The position numbers were made by a program, and so were the translations under genes. A stretch of 53,374 nucleotides of DNA from Lentisphaerae bacterium GWF2_50_93 (GTDB lineage: Bacteria; Verrucomicrobiota; Lentisphaeria; Victivallales; GWF2-50-93): NCBI GenBank assembly GCA_001804815.1, contig MHBI01000107.1, positions 1 through 53,374 of the forward strand. Reading direction: 5' to 3'. Position 1 is the first letter of the stretch. Every line of letters starts with the position of its first letter. The notes below the pieces were generated by a model, which was not told the DNA's origin, made no database searches, and saw only the letters and a list, made by a program, of their open reading frames with translations. This document shows positions 36,653-44,980 of this stretch, in pieces.

Positions 36653-37477
36653 TCATGAATTCTCAAGAGAGAGGCTCTTCCTGAACTGTGACGGCGTCAT
36701 TCCCATCCTGCGCTTGAAGACTGTCGAGAAATGGAACTGGTCGCAGAATCCGCACTCCGAAGAGATCTCCTTGAGGCTCTTCGAGCCGGACCGGAGCATG
36801 TTTCCGGCCTTTCTCATCCTCATCGAGTTTATGTAGTCCAAGGGAGGAGTTCCGAAAGTCGAATGGAACAGATTCGTGAAATAGTTCTCCTGGAATCCTG
36901 CGATCTTCGCAATCTCTGGAATCCTTATCTGTCTCGAGAGGTTCTTGTCAATGAAATCGAGCGACGGCTTGAAGCGGTTCCAGGATTCTGATTTTTTCCT
37001 CGCCTTGGATTCGTCCGCAGTCGCCAGAAAACGCGATATCAGTATGTTAAGGATGCCGGTCGACTCGACATTTGCCGCTGCAGTTTCCAGAGATGAAACA
37101 GTTACGAAACGCTTCCACATTTTCAGCATGTCATCCGTCTCTGACTGCGGAATTCGCACCTCATGGCTGCATCCGTAGTAGTCGAACAGATCTATCTCCC
37201 CGAATATCCTGGCGGTGAAATGGCACCATAGCAGCTCCATCCGTTTCGGGCAGACATATTTTCCTGGCGAATGCGCGGGTATCAGATAAAGCGAACCGGG
37301 CAGGAGTTCATATCTGCGTCCATGGTGCTCGACAGAAGCCTCGCCTTTCCTGACATAGTATATCCTTCCGAAAGGATCGTTGTAGATGACTTTCCCGGCA
37401 CATCCCCAGTTGTCGGTACAGACAGTGAGTTGCACAGTCAGCACGTTCGCCACCAGGGATTCAGTCATGTCTTTCAT
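36653..37477 (-). CDS. AraC family transcriptional regulator
   Basis: A 274-residue regulator starting at the ATG at 37477, which has AGGA nine nt upstream. N-terminal cupin-type sensor (FGRIYYVRKGEASVEHHGRRYELLPGSLYLIPAHSPGKY) and C-terminal AraC helix-turn-helix pair (IPEIAKIAGFQENYFTNLFHSTFG and LKEISSECGFCDQFHFSTVFKRRMGMTPSQFRK regions). Divergent from the URO-D-like gene at 37718, with a REP pair between them, and probably its regulator. Ligand unknown. Confidence 0.85.
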   Translation of the reverse strand: MKDMTESLVANVLTVQLTVCTDNWGCAGKVIYNDPFGRIYYVRKGEASVEHHGRRYELLPGSLYLIPAHSPGKYVCPKRMELLWCHFTARIFGEIDLFDYYGCSHEVRIPQSETDDMLKMWKRFVTVSSLETAAANVESTGILNILISRFLATADESKARKKSESWNRFKPSLDFIDKNLSRQIRIPEIAKIAGFQENYFTNLFHSTFGTPPLDYINSMRMRKAGNMLRSGSKSLKEISSECGFCDQFHFSTVFKRRMGMTPSQFRKSLSLENS

Positions 37478-37513
37478 CTGTTTCCATCCTAATATAAAAT
37501 TACAATCAAAGAG

Positions 37514-37589
37514 CACGTCAGCAGAGTGACGTGGCTACACCAAAAAATTAATTTATTTCCAAATGTAGCCGCGTCACTCTGCTGACGCG
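37514..37589. repeat. Inverted pair of GTAG-footed REP hairpins (BIME-like)
   Basis: CACGTCA-GCAGAG-TGACGTG followed by GCTAC (37514-37538) and, 26 nt on, GTAGCC-GCGTCA-CTCTGC-TGACGC (37565-37589). The two are reverse complements of one another apart from compensated stem changes and point towards each other. Confidence 0.75.
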
Positions 37590-37717
37590 TCCTGTTCCAT
37601 ATGAATATAATCCATATACTTTCTTAGAATTACGCATATTTATCTTAATTTACCAAATAGGCATTGGAAACTATATAATGTAATTTACGAATATTATAAA
37701 ACAAGGAGATCGGGAAC

Positions 37718-38734
37718 ATGAGCAGAAAAAGAGCACTTGACAATATCTTTCTCAGGAAGACGGACGAGATAGCGCATACGGAATACTCGCTCGGATACCA
37801 CGATTCATTGGTGAACAAGTTCAAGCCTGCAAAGATCGATGATGCCTTCGAACTTGATTTCCTCTGGAGCGTCAACGATGTAGTCAACTGGAAGGAGAAG
37901 GGTCGCGCAACCGACATGGGGCACGCGGAATATGCGTCCAACGGAAGCGACAAGAGGGATTCAGGCAACTGTCCTTTCACCGAAGTCGAGGAAATATACG
38001 AATTTGATCCGGTCCGCGAATACGGCCTGCTCTCCCACCGTGAACTTGTGAAGCACTACGAGGAACACTACCAGAAATGTTCGGCCGCCAATCCCAACCA
38101 GGTATTCACGGGCGGTTACTACAAGACCGTGGTCTCAGGCGCCATCGAAGCGTTCGGATGGGACATGCTCCTGATGGCAGCTGCAGATCCTGATAAATTC
38201 GCCGAAGTGCTGAGGCGCTTCGGGGATTACACATATAATTATAACTGCGCCTGGGCCGACACTTCCATAGATGTCTTCATCCAGCACGACGACATGGTCT
38301 GGACGCAGGGGCCGTTCATGGATCCTGAGTTCTACCGCAAAGTGATTTTCCCAATATACAAGAAGCTATGGGAGCCCCTGAAGAAAAAGGGGAAGAAGGT
38401 CCTTTACTGCTCGGACGGCACCTGGGACATGTTCATGAAGGACATCGCTGAATGCGGTGCCGACGGATTCATCTTCGAACCCACGAACAATTTTGAGTAT
38501 GTCGTCGAGAATTTCGGAGCGACTCATTGTATCGTAGGAAGCAAGGTCGACTGCAGGACGATGACGTTCGGAACCTGGGAGGACGTAAAGAAGGAAATGG
38601 ATGAGACATTCGCACTGGCCCAGAAATGCAAGGGTCTCATATTCGCCGTCGGCAACCATATGCCGGCGAACATCAGCGACGAGATGTGCCTAAAGTACCT
38701 CGACTATTTCCTGAAGAACAGGAACCGTAAATAA
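37718..38734 (+). CDS. Uroporphyrinogen-decarboxylase-fold protein (URO-D/methyltransferase-like)
   Basis: A 338-residue protein related to the URO-D superfamily, which includes haem-pathway decarboxylases and corrinoid methyltransferases. Visible features: FIQHDDMVWTQGPFMDPEFYRK, VLYCSDGTWDMFMKDIAECGADGF, FEPTNN and GSKVDCRTMTFGTWEDVKKE, as in the barrel-fold homologues abundant in Lentisphaerae-like genomes and often found beside sugar genes. It is not the hemE enzyme, whose N-terminal arginine motif is absent. GGAG precedes the ATG. The role could be demethylation of a methylated sugar or other substrate; this is inference. Confidence 0.75.
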   Translation: MSRKRALDNIFLRKTDEIAHTEYSLGYHDSLVNKFKPAKIDDAFELDFLWSVNDVVNWKEKGRATDMGHAEYASNGSDKRDSGNCPFTEVEEIYEFDPVREYGLLSHRELVKHYEEHYQKCSAANPNQVFTGGYYKTVVSGAIEAFGWDMLLMAAADPDKFAEVLRRFGDYTYNYNCAWADTSIDVFIQHDDMVWTQGPFMDPEFYRKVIFPIYKKLWEPLKKKGKKVLYCSDGTWDMFMKDIAECGADGFIFEPTNNFEYVVENFGATHCIVGSKVDCRTMTFGTWEDVKKEMDETFALAQKCKGLIFAVGNHMPANISDEMCLKYLDYFLKNRNRK

Positions 38735-38735
38735 A

Positions 38736-38760
38736 AAAGGCGTGCATTGAGCCCGCCTTT
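38736..38760 (+). terminator. Rho-independent-like terminator after the URO-D-like gene
   Basis: AAAGGCG, a 11-nt loop, CGCCTTT starting directly after the stop codon. Confidence 0.55.
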
Positions 38761-38806
38761 ATAATGCATCAGTCTTTCAAGGATATTCGTAAAAGTTGTC
38801 CAAGGC

Positions 38807-38866
38807 AGGGCGTCTCTCGCCGAGAGCGCCGTCTTAAGAACGGACGCCTCGGCGAGGCGTCCCTAC
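38807..38866. repeat. REP-like hairpins, one GTAG-footed
   Basis: GGCG.CTCTCG/CGAGAG.GCC (about 38807-38830) followed by GGACGCCTC-GGC-GAGGCGTCC and CTAC (38842-38866), that is GTAG-footed on the minus strand. Confidence 0.65.
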
Positions 38867-38913
38867 CTTTAAAAACTGACACATTACCCTTTTTTTAAGT
38901 TATAAGCATATCT

Positions 38914-40062
38914 CTATTTCAATACCGGGACATCGACCCAGGCTCTCTTCTGCCATGACTTGAATGCGACTTCCGCAAGCTGAACTCCCTTTGCGCCTTC
39001 CAGCAGTGTCCAACGGAACGGAGTGTTGCAGACGACATGCTTCAGGAAAAGCTCCCACTGTATCTTGAAAGCGTTGTCATAGTTCGACGTGTCTGGCACC
39101 TGTGTCCAGCTGTCATAGAAGTTGATCGGGTTGTCGATGTCGGGATTCCATATCGCCTTGGGAGTTCCGGCTGAAGCCTGGAACAGGCATTTCCTGAGTC
39201 CCGCGACCGCCGAACCTTTTGTACCATCGACCTGCATGGTGAAGAGGTCGTCCCTGCGCACCCTTACGCTCCACGATGAATTGAAATGGGCGATTGTCCC
39301 GTTTTCCAGCTCGAATGTGCCATATGCTGAATCATCGGCGGTACATTTGTATTCCTTGCCCTGTTCGTCGCGCCTTTTCGGAATATGGGTTGCTCCGAGG
39401 CACGACACTGCTTTTATCTCTCCAAAAAGGTTGTCAATAACATAACGCCAGTGAGGGAACATGTCGAGAATCATGCTGCCTCCGTCTTCCTTCCTGTAGT
39501 TCCATGATGGCCTCTGTGCAGGAATGATGTCGCCTTCGAAGACCCAGTATCCGAACTCGCCCCTGACCGAAAGGATCTTCCCGAAGAATCCAGAATCAAT
39601 GAGCATCTTCAGCTTTAGAAGACCCGGCAGCCAGAGCTTGTCCTGGACGACTCCGCTCTTGACTCCCGCCTTTTTCGCAAGGGCGTGCATTTCCAGGGCG
39701 TCCTTGCTGTTTACGGCAATAGGCTTCTCACAGTATACGTGCTTTCCAGCCTTGATCGCCTTTTTAACGGCTTCAACGCGCCTGTCAGTCGTCTGCGAAT
39801 CAAAATATACGGTGTATGCAGGATCCTTCAGTACCGCATCAAGATCAGTCGAACATTTGGTGAGTCCCGACATCTTGAGCAGCTCTTGCAGCTTTGTCTC
39901 ATTCCTTCCTATGAGGATAGGATCCGGCATGATCGCCTCGGTATCCGATATCTTCACACCGCCCTGCTTGATAATGGCAACAATCGAACGCATTAGATGC
40001 TGGTTCGTCCCCATGCGCCCGGTAACTCCGTTCATGATAATCCCGACCTTGTGCAACTTCAT
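38914..40062 (-). CDS. Gfo/Idh/MocA family oxidoreductase
   Basis: A 382-residue dehydrogenase. The nucleotide loop is atypical (IIMNGVTGRMGTNQH, residues 8-22); the catalytic motif is E112-K113-P114 (CEKPIAV), and GGSMILDMFPHWRYVIDNLFG provides the second-domain histidine. GGAAGGA precedes the ATG. It converges with the URO-D-like gene and lies ahead of a cupin gene on the same strand. The presence of three more family members in this window suggests several distinct substrates rather than redundancy. Confidence 0.86.
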   Translation of the reverse strand: MKLHKVGIIMNGVTGRMGTNQHLMRSIVAIIKQGGVKISDTEAIMPDPILIGRNETKLQELLKMSGLTKCSTDLDAVLKDPAYTVYFDSQTTDRRVEAVKKAIKAGKHVYCEKPIAVNSKDALEMHALAKKAGVKSGVVQDKLWLPGLLKLKMLIDSGFFGKILSVRGEFGYWVFEGDIIPAQRPSWNYRKEDGGSMILDMFPHWRYVIDNLFGEIKAVSCLGATHIPKRRDEQGKEYKCTADDSAYGTFELENGTIAHFNSSWSVRVRRDDLFTMQVDGTKGSAVAGLRKCLFQASAGTPKAIWNPDIDNPINFYDSWTQVPDTSNYDNAFKIQWELFLKHVVCNTPFRWTLLEGAKGVQLAEVAFKSWQKRAWVDVPVLK

Positions 40063-40123
40063 AAAATTTTTCCTTCCGTAATAAAATTTTCCTGCGTAAA
40101 ATTTTAAATTTTAATTTTCTTTA

Positions 40124-40165
40124 TTCGATGTTCAAAGTTCGATGTTGAATGTTCGATGTTCATTT
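40124..40165. repeat. Heptad tandem repeat TTCGATG
   Basis: Six units of period 7 (TTCGATG, TTCAAAG, TTCGATG, TTGAATG, TTCGATG, TTCATTT) between the oxidoreductase and cupin genes. Confidence 0.7.
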
Positions 40166-40207
40166 TCCTAACGCCGATTCTCCGTTTCACCCATTCGCCG
40201 TTTCTTC

Positions 40208-40654
40208 TTACCTCGGCTTCTCCGTGCACTGCGGCTTTGCTCCCTCCGGCAGCGGGGGCGCTTCAACACCAGCCTTAGGCAGGGTACCTTCCAGTTCCTG
40301 CTTCCAGTGGGCGACATCTCCAGCCGGACCGTAGCAGTAGATCATCTTCGCAGGCCTATTGGAAATATTCGTAACCTGATGGAAGACCTTCGAAGGAATG
40401 TAGACCGCCTGCAATGGCTTCATAACCCTCTTCTCGCCTCCAAGACACATCTCCGCCTCTCCTTCAAGGAGGAAATAGACCTCCTCCTGCTCCTGGTTGT
40501 GCCATGGAACCTGTCCGCCATCGGCTTCAAGCGTCACAAACCCCATTGCGAAGTTCGCAGCCTGTACGGGCGAAACTCCGCCGACAATGTTCTGTGTCCT
40601 GCGCCTTGCAGGATATGTGCGGCCTTTGATTTCTGACAGATCAGCAATAGTCAT
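40208..40654 (-). CDS. Single-domain cupin protein
   Basis: A 148-residue cupin. Motif 1 is PWHNQEQEEVYFLLEGEAE and motif 2 is PSKVFHQVTNI; the histidines and glutamate suit a metal site. Such small cupins act as sugar isomerases, dioxygenases or binding proteins. A proline- and glycine-rich tail (about 125-148) has no known role. It sits on the same strand between the XRE-cupin regulator and the oxidoreductase gene. Specific reaction not deducible. Confidence 0.78.
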   Translation of the reverse strand: MTIADLSEIKGRTYPARRRTQNIVGGVSPVQAANFAMGFVTLEADGGQVPWHNQEQEEVYFLLEGEAEMCLGGEKRVMKPLQAVYIPSKVFHQVTNISNRPAKMIYCYGPAGDVAHWKQELEGTLPKAGVEAPPLPEGAKPQCTEKPR

Positions 40655-40671
40655 ATTTCACCTTCATTGTT

Positions 40672-40707
40672 AAAAAGATTCTAGCGCATCCGCGCTAGAA
40701 TCTTTTT
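40672..40707. terminator. Strong hairpin terminator overlapping the regulator's stop codon
   Basis: AAAAAGATTCTAGCGC, loop ATCC, GCGCTAGAATCTTTTT: a perfect 16-bp stem ending in T5 on both strands. The stop codon (TAG, complement of 40695-40697) and the last codons of the XRE-cupin gene are part of the stem. Confidence 0.85.
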
Positions 40708-41240
40708 GCTTTCTTGATATGTATTATCAGTACCGTGCAATCTTCAAGCACTTCATAAGTATGCTCCATCAGGGCGTCGAACTGGACGGCCTCCCCGTTC
40801 TTGAGTTCATGGTTCTCATAAGGCAGATGTGCAACAAGCCTGCCCGATATCACCCAGCAGATCTCATAGTCGTCCTTGTGGACTTCCGGGCGCGATGTCC
40901 TGCTTCCGGCCTTTCCGGTGCCATAAAGGCATCTGATGTTCCCGTAGTTGATTTCCGTGAACTTGAAGCCGTTGGAGGAATGCGTGGATGAATTGATCTT
41001 GTGGGCCGAATGGGACTCGGCGAAGTTCAGGAGTTCCGAAGGATTCATCCCGAACACGCGTCCGAGCTTGTAAAGGGTTTCGAGTTCGGCGGAGCACTGG
41101 TTCCTCTCGAGCTTCGATATCACGGCGACGGAGACTCCTGACTTGGTGGAGACGTCCTGGATGCTCAGCTTCTCGTTCTTGCGGAGATCGCGGAGCACCG
41201 AGAAATCATACATCGATATCGCCGTCTTTTTCTTTTTCAT
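40695..41240 (-). CDS. XRE-type HTH regulator with C-terminal cupin domain
   Basis: A 181-residue regulator. Residues about 12-72 are a helix-turn-helix of the XRE/Cro family (LRDLRKNEKLSIQDVSTKSG, then VISKLERNQCSAELETLYKLGRVFGM); residues about 100-178 form a cupin sensor (RPEVHKDDYEICWVISGRLVAHL, NGEAVQFDALMEHTYE). Such proteins sense small metabolites and repress adjacent catabolic operons. It is divergent from the KDPG-aldolase operon across a 112-nt spacer carrying a large palindrome, its likely operator. Confidence 0.85.
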   Translation of the reverse strand: MKKKKTAISMYDFSVLRDLRKNEKLSIQDVSTKSGVSVAVISKLERNQCSAELETLYKLGRVFGMNPSELLNFAESHSAHKINSSTHSSNGFKFTEINYGNIRCLYGTGKAGSRTSRPEVHKDDYEICWVISGRLVAHLPYENHELKNGEAVQFDALMEHTYEVLEDCTVLIIHIKKAKRF

Positions 41241-41267
41241 AAAATTTATAAACCGTGCTTGCTTTAT

Positions 41268-41310
41268 TTCTTTAACAATATAATTATATTGTTAATTTAT
41301 CGTTAAAGAA
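41268..41310. promoter_or_regulatory. Candidate operator: 24-bp perfect palindrome with extra half-site
   Basis: TTAACAATATAA followed immediately by its reverse complement (41272-41295) in the divergent spacer between the XRE-cupin regulator and the aldolase operon. The outer words TTCTTTAAC (41268-41276) and GTTAAAGAA (41302-41310) also form an inverted repeat, so three TTAAC/GTTAA half-sites are present. It would cover both promoters. Confidence 0.6.
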
Positions 41311-41352
41311 TAATTCGTTCTGATATCAATTCAAGTCTTTAAAGGAGAAAAT

Positions 41353-42012
41353 ATGAAAAAAGAAAACAACCCCGCAGCGCTGGTCGCTGAAAAGCTCAGT
41401 GCATGCAGGATCATCCCCGTACTGGTGATAAACACGGTGGATGAAGGCGTAAAAATATGCGAGATCCTCTACAAGGCCGGACTCCCTTCCGCGGAGATCA
41501 CGTTCAGGACATCGGCCGCCGAAGGGACGATACGCGAAGTGACAAAAAGATTTCCCGACATGACGGCAGGAGCGGGTACGATACTCAATGTCTCCGACCT
41601 GGAGAAGGCCGTCGCCGCAGGTGCGAAGTTCGCAGTTGCACCTGGATGCAACCCGAGGATCATGCAGGCCGCTGAAAAGCTCGGAATCCCTTTCTTCCCC
41701 GGCGTCTGCACGCCCAGCGACATTGAATGCGCATACGAGAACGGCGCAAGGATCATGAAATTCTTCCCGGCAGAGGCTTCAGGCGGCATCCCCATGCTCA
41801 AGGCGCTCATCGGCCCGTACAAGCATCTCGGCATAAAATTCATCCCGCTCGGTGGAATTGACGCTTCAAACGCGAGGAAATATTTCGAGCTAAAGGAAGT
41901 CATTGCAGCAGGTGGTTCATGGATGGTGAAGCAGGAGGACGTCACTGCAGGAAAATGGGATCTCATAGAAAAGAATGTACGAGAAGCGGCGGCGTTGGTG
42001 AATCCTAGGTAG
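41353..42012 (+). CDS. eda: KDPG/KHG aldolase (2-keto-3-deoxy-6-phosphogluconate aldolase)
   Basis: A 219-residue class I aldolase cleaving 2-keto-3-deoxy-6-phosphogluconate to pyruvate and glyceraldehyde 3-phosphate (or 4-hydroxy-2-oxoglutarate to pyruvate and glyoxylate). Catalytic E48 (SAEITFRT), GAGT, PGCNP, FFPGVCTP (T120) and the Schiff-base K136 (IMKFFPAE) are present. AAAGGAG precedes the ATG. First gene of an operon with the SDR and flavoprotein genes, pointing to sugar-acid (uronate or aldonate) degradation. Its TAG stop lies within the GTAG foot of a REP element. Confidence 0.92.
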   Translation: MKKENNPAALVAEKLSACRIIPVLVINTVDEGVKICEILYKAGLPSAEITFRTSAAEGTIREVTKRFPDMTAGAGTILNVSDLEKAVAAGAKFAVAPGCNPRIMQAAEKLGIPFFPGVCTPSDIECAYENGARIMKFFPAEASGGIPMLKALIGPYKHLGIKFIPLGGIDASNARKYFELKEVIAAGGSWMVKQEDVTAGKWDLIEKNVREAAALVNPR

Positions 42013-42060
42013 GGACGTCTCACCGAGACGTCCGCGGCGCTTTCGGCGAAAGCGCCCTAC
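42009..42060. repeat. Inverted pair of GTAG-footed REP hairpins overlapping the eda stop codon
   Basis: GTAGGGACGTCTC-ACC-GAGACGTCC (42009-42033) and GGCGCTTTCG-G-CGAAAGCGCC followed by CTAC (42036-42060). The stems are unrelated in sequence yet each carries the GTAG foot, on opposite strands. The eda stop TAG is 42010-42012, inside the first foot. Confidence 0.8.
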
Positions 42061-42102
42061 CTTCAAATAAAAACAATGCGAATATAAGTGAGGATTATGA
42101 AC

Positions 42103-42873
42103 ATGAAGAAAGTAGCTTTGATAACGGGTGCCGCAAGAGGCATAGGATTCGGAATAGCCCAGTCTCTATCCAATGAGGGATTCGACATCGTGGTCGCAGA
42201 TGTGATGGAGGAGGCGAAGGCCGCGGACAATATGGCCGCATTGAAGAAGCTTGGTGCGGAAGTGCTCTATTGCAGGGGTGATATCAGCAGCGCGGCCGAC
42301 AGGAAGAAGATGCTCGAAGACATAAAGGGTAAATTCGGGTGCCTCAACGTCCTTGTCAACAACGCCGGCGTCGCGCCTTCAGTGCGCGCCGATATCCTGG
42401 AAGCCACGGAGGAGAGCTATGAACGCGTGATGAAGATCAACCTCCAGGGCCCCTATTTCCTTACCCAGCTCGCAGGAAAGTGGATGGCTGAACAGAAGAA
42501 GTCCGACGAAAAATTCACGGGCTGCATCATCAACATCTCCTCGATATCCTCTACGGTCGCCTCCATCGGCCGCGGCGAATACTGCATCTCGAAGGCCGGA
42601 CTCAGCATGATGACAAAGCTCTATGCCGTCCGCCTCGCCGAATTCAACATCCCGGTCTACGAGATACGCCCCGGAATCATAATGACCGACATGACGTCCA
42701 CCGTAAAGGAGAAGTATGACAAGCTCATCGCCGAGGGGATACTCCTCCAGAAGCGCTGGGGATTGCCAGAGGATATCGCAAAGGCCGCAGCAATGATGGC
42801 AAGGGGCGACATCGCCTACTCCACCGGACAGGTCATAATGATCGACGGCGGATTCACAGTGGAAAGATTATAG
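42103..42873 (+). CDS. Short-chain dehydrogenase/reductase (3-ketoacyl-ACP-reductase-like)
   Basis: A 256-residue classical SDR. TGAARGIGFG cofactor loop near the N-terminus, NNAG, catalytic S (INISSISS) and the YxxxK pair (YCISK), and a C-terminal STGQVIMIDGGFTV. The ATG at 42103 has GAGG about 9 nt upstream; the in-frame ATG at 42097 is too close to that site. Located between the KDPG aldolase and a FAD flavoprotein, it probably oxidises or reduces a sugar acid or polyol, for example a 5-keto sugar acid, and is not primarily in fatty-acid synthesis. Confidence 0.85.
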   Translation: MKKVALITGAARGIGFGIAQSLSNEGFDIVVADVMEEAKAADNMAALKKLGAEVLYCRGDISSAADRKKMLEDIKGKFGCLNVLVNNAGVAPSVRADILEATEESYERVMKINLQGPYFLTQLAGKWMAEQKKSDEKFTGCIINISSISSTVASIGRGEYCISKAGLSMMTKLYAVRLAEFNIPVYEIRPGIIMTDMTSTVKEKYDKLIAEGILLQKRWGLPEDIAKAAAMMARGDIAYSTGQVIMIDGGFTVERL

Positions 42874-42879
42874 AGCGGC

Positions 42880-42919
42880 AGTTCTAAAGTTCTAAAGTTC
42901 GAGAGTTCGGAAGTTTTAA
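42880..42919. repeat. Octad tandem repeat AGTTCTAA
   Basis: Five units of period 8 (AGTTCTAA twice, AGTTCGAG, AGTTCGGA, AGTTTTAA) in the spacer before the flavoprotein gene. Confidence 0.7.
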
Positions 42920-42961
42920 GACTAAGAAATCTAATACTTATATTTCATAAAGAGGAATTCC

Positions 42962-44959
42962 ATGCAGAAGAGCAAAATTTCGGTTCAGATGGGCAAGGGC
43001 AAAAAAGCGACATTTCCATGCATCAAGGTGCATACATTGATCATCGGCAGCGGTGCGGCGGGGCTAAATGCTGCCGTACAGCTTGATGCCAACGGGGTGA
43101 AGGACATCCTGATCCTGACGGAGGGCCTGCAGAAGGGAACGTCCATAAATACAGGAAGCGACAAGCAGACATACTACAAGCTCGGGATGTACGGGGAGAA
43201 CAACGACTCACCCGGCCTGCTGGCGCAGTCGTTCTTCAACGGCGGCAGCATGCACGGAGATCTGGCGCTTGTGGAGGCGAGCCTTTCGCCAAGGGCCTTC
43301 TTCAATCTCGTCAATCTCGGCGTGCCGTTTCCCAGGGACAGGTTCGGGCAGTTCGTCGGATACAAGACTGACCATGATCCGTTCAGGCGTGCGACATCAG
43401 TCGGACCGTACACTTCGCGGGAGATGTGCCGCGCCCTGATCGCCGAGGTAAAGAAGAGGGGGATCCCGGTACATGAGGACAGGGTTTCGATTTCCCTGCT
43501 CACTGTGAATGAAAAGGGCATAAAACGCGCAGCAGGCGCGATCGCCGTGAATTCAAAGGTCAAAGGTAAGGACGTAAAGAAGGCCATCGAGATCTACATT
43601 GCCGAGAATGTAGTGTTCGCGGTGGGTGGACCCGGAGGACTGTACAAGACGAGCGTATATCCCGAAGTCCACACCGGCGCGATAGGACTCGCCCTGATGG
43701 AAGGGGCGAAGGCGCAGAGCCTGCCGGAATCACAATACGGTCTCGCTTCGATAAAGTTCCGCTGGAACGTCTCGGGGACGTATATGCAGGTGATACCGAA
43801 GTTCATCAGCACAGCACAGGACGGGAAGAGCGACGTGCGCGAATTCATGCGCGACTACTTCACTTCCACCGGCGAAATGAACAGCATGATCTTCCTGAAG
43901 GGCTACCAATGGCCGTTTGATCCCAGGAAAGTGGACGGAGGCTCGTCCATAGTCGACATCCTTGTCTACATTGAGACGGTCCTCAAGGGACGCAGGGTAT
44001 ATCTTGATTTCCGCGCCAACGGCGACGGTTTCGACTTCAAGGGACTCAGCCCTGAAGCCCACGAGTATCTTGAAAAGTCGCACGCGCTCTTCGGCACACC
44101 AATCGAAAGGCTCACGAAAATGAACGAGCCGGCGATCTCCCTCTACCAGGATCACGGCATCAACATCAGGAAGGAACCTCTTGAGATAGCGGTCTGCGCC
44201 CAGCACAACAACGGCGGGCTTGCAGGCAACCTCTGGTGGGAGTCAATAAACATCAAGCATCTATTCCCGGTAGGCGAAGTCAATGGTTCGCATGGCGTAT
44301 ACCGCCCCGGCGGATCCGCCCTCAATTCCGGACAGGCCTCTAGCATCCGCGCCGCAGAGTTCATCGCCAACGCATACAAGGGCAAATCGCTGAACGCGAA
44401 ATCCGCAAAGAAGGCCGCCGCGGCGAAACTCGGCAGCATCGTCGACTGGCTCGGAAAAAGCGCAGCCTCAGGCATGAAATGGCAGGACGTAAGGAACGAA
44501 TTCCAGAGCAGGATGTCGAAGGCCGCCGCCCATATACGTTCAGAAAAAGTCCTTTCTGAAGCCTCGTCTGAAGCCTGGAAACAGGTCAGGGACATCCGTG
44601 AGAAAGGATGCCGCAGCGCAGGCATGAAGGATTCCATAGAGAACCTGCGCAATCTGCAGCTATGCTTCGCGCATGCCGTATATGTCGCGGCCGTACTTGA
44701 AACAATCAAGTCAGGAGTCGGAAGCAGGGGTTCGGCGCTTGTCCTGGACGACAAGGGCGTCTCCGCGCATCCGAAACTCGGCAAGGAATGGAAATTCCTG
44801 CTGGAGAATCCCGAGTTCAGGAACAAAGTCCTCGAAACGGCCGCATCAATCGACGGCAAGGTTGAGAACAAATGGGTTCCAAGGCGCGAACTTCCGAAGG
44901 ACGATGCGTGGTTCGAGACGGCCTGGGCGGCATACCGCAATGGGGAAATCTACAAATAA
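42962..44959 (+). CDS. FAD-dependent oxidoreductase, fumarate reductase/aspartate oxidase-like flavoprotein
   Basis: A 665-residue flavoprotein. FAD loop IIGSGAAGLNAAVQL near residues 27-41; a capping domain; and the C-terminal FAD segment HLFPVGEVNGSHGVYRPGGSALNSGQ, characteristic of the SdhA/FrdA/NadB family. A helical tail of about 190 residues follows. AAAGAGG lies ahead of the ATG. No iron-sulfur partner or membrane anchor gene is adjacent, so it differs from a respiratory complex; it may oxidise or reduce a sugar-acid intermediate in the operon headed by eda. Substrate is inferred only from context. Confidence 0.78.
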   Translation: MQKSKISVQMGKGKKATFPCIKVHTLIIGSGAAGLNAAVQLDANGVKDILILTEGLQKGTSINTGSDKQTYYKLGMYGENNDSPGLLAQSFFNGGSMHGDLALVEASLSPRAFFNLVNLGVPFPRDRFGQFVGYKTDHDPFRRATSVGPYTSREMCRALIAEVKKRGIPVHEDRVSISLLTVNEKGIKRAAGAIAVNSKVKGKDVKKAIEIYIAENVVFAVGGPGGLYKTSVYPEVHTGAIGLALMEGAKAQSLPESQYGLASIKFRWNVSGTYMQVIPKFISTAQDGKSDVREFMRDYFTSTGEMNSMIFLKGYQWPFDPRKVDGGSSIVDILVYIETVLKGRRVYLDFRANGDGFDFKGLSPEAHEYLEKSHALFGTPIERLTKMNEPAISLYQDHGINIRKEPLEIAVCAQHNNGGLAGNLWWESINIKHLFPVGEVNGSHGVYRPGGSALNSGQASSIRAAEFIANAYKGKSLNAKSAKKAAAAKLGSIVDWLGKSAASGMKWQDVRNEFQSRMSKAAAHIRSEKVLSEASSEAWKQVRDIREKGCRSAGMKDSIENLRNLQLCFAHAVYVAAVLETIKSGVGSRGSALVLDDKGVSAHPKLGKEWKFLLENPEFRNKVLETAASIDGKVENKWVPRRELPKDDAWFETAWAAYRNGEIYK

Positions 44960-44980
44960 AATTTGCCGATGCAAATTTTA
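44957..44980. terminator. Bidirectional palindrome starting at a stop codon
   Basis: TAAAATTTGC, loop CGAT, GCAAATTTTA: perfect 10-bp stem. The TAA at 44957-44959 is the flavoprotein stop; the convergent cyclase stop begins one base beyond it. Confidence 0.75.
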
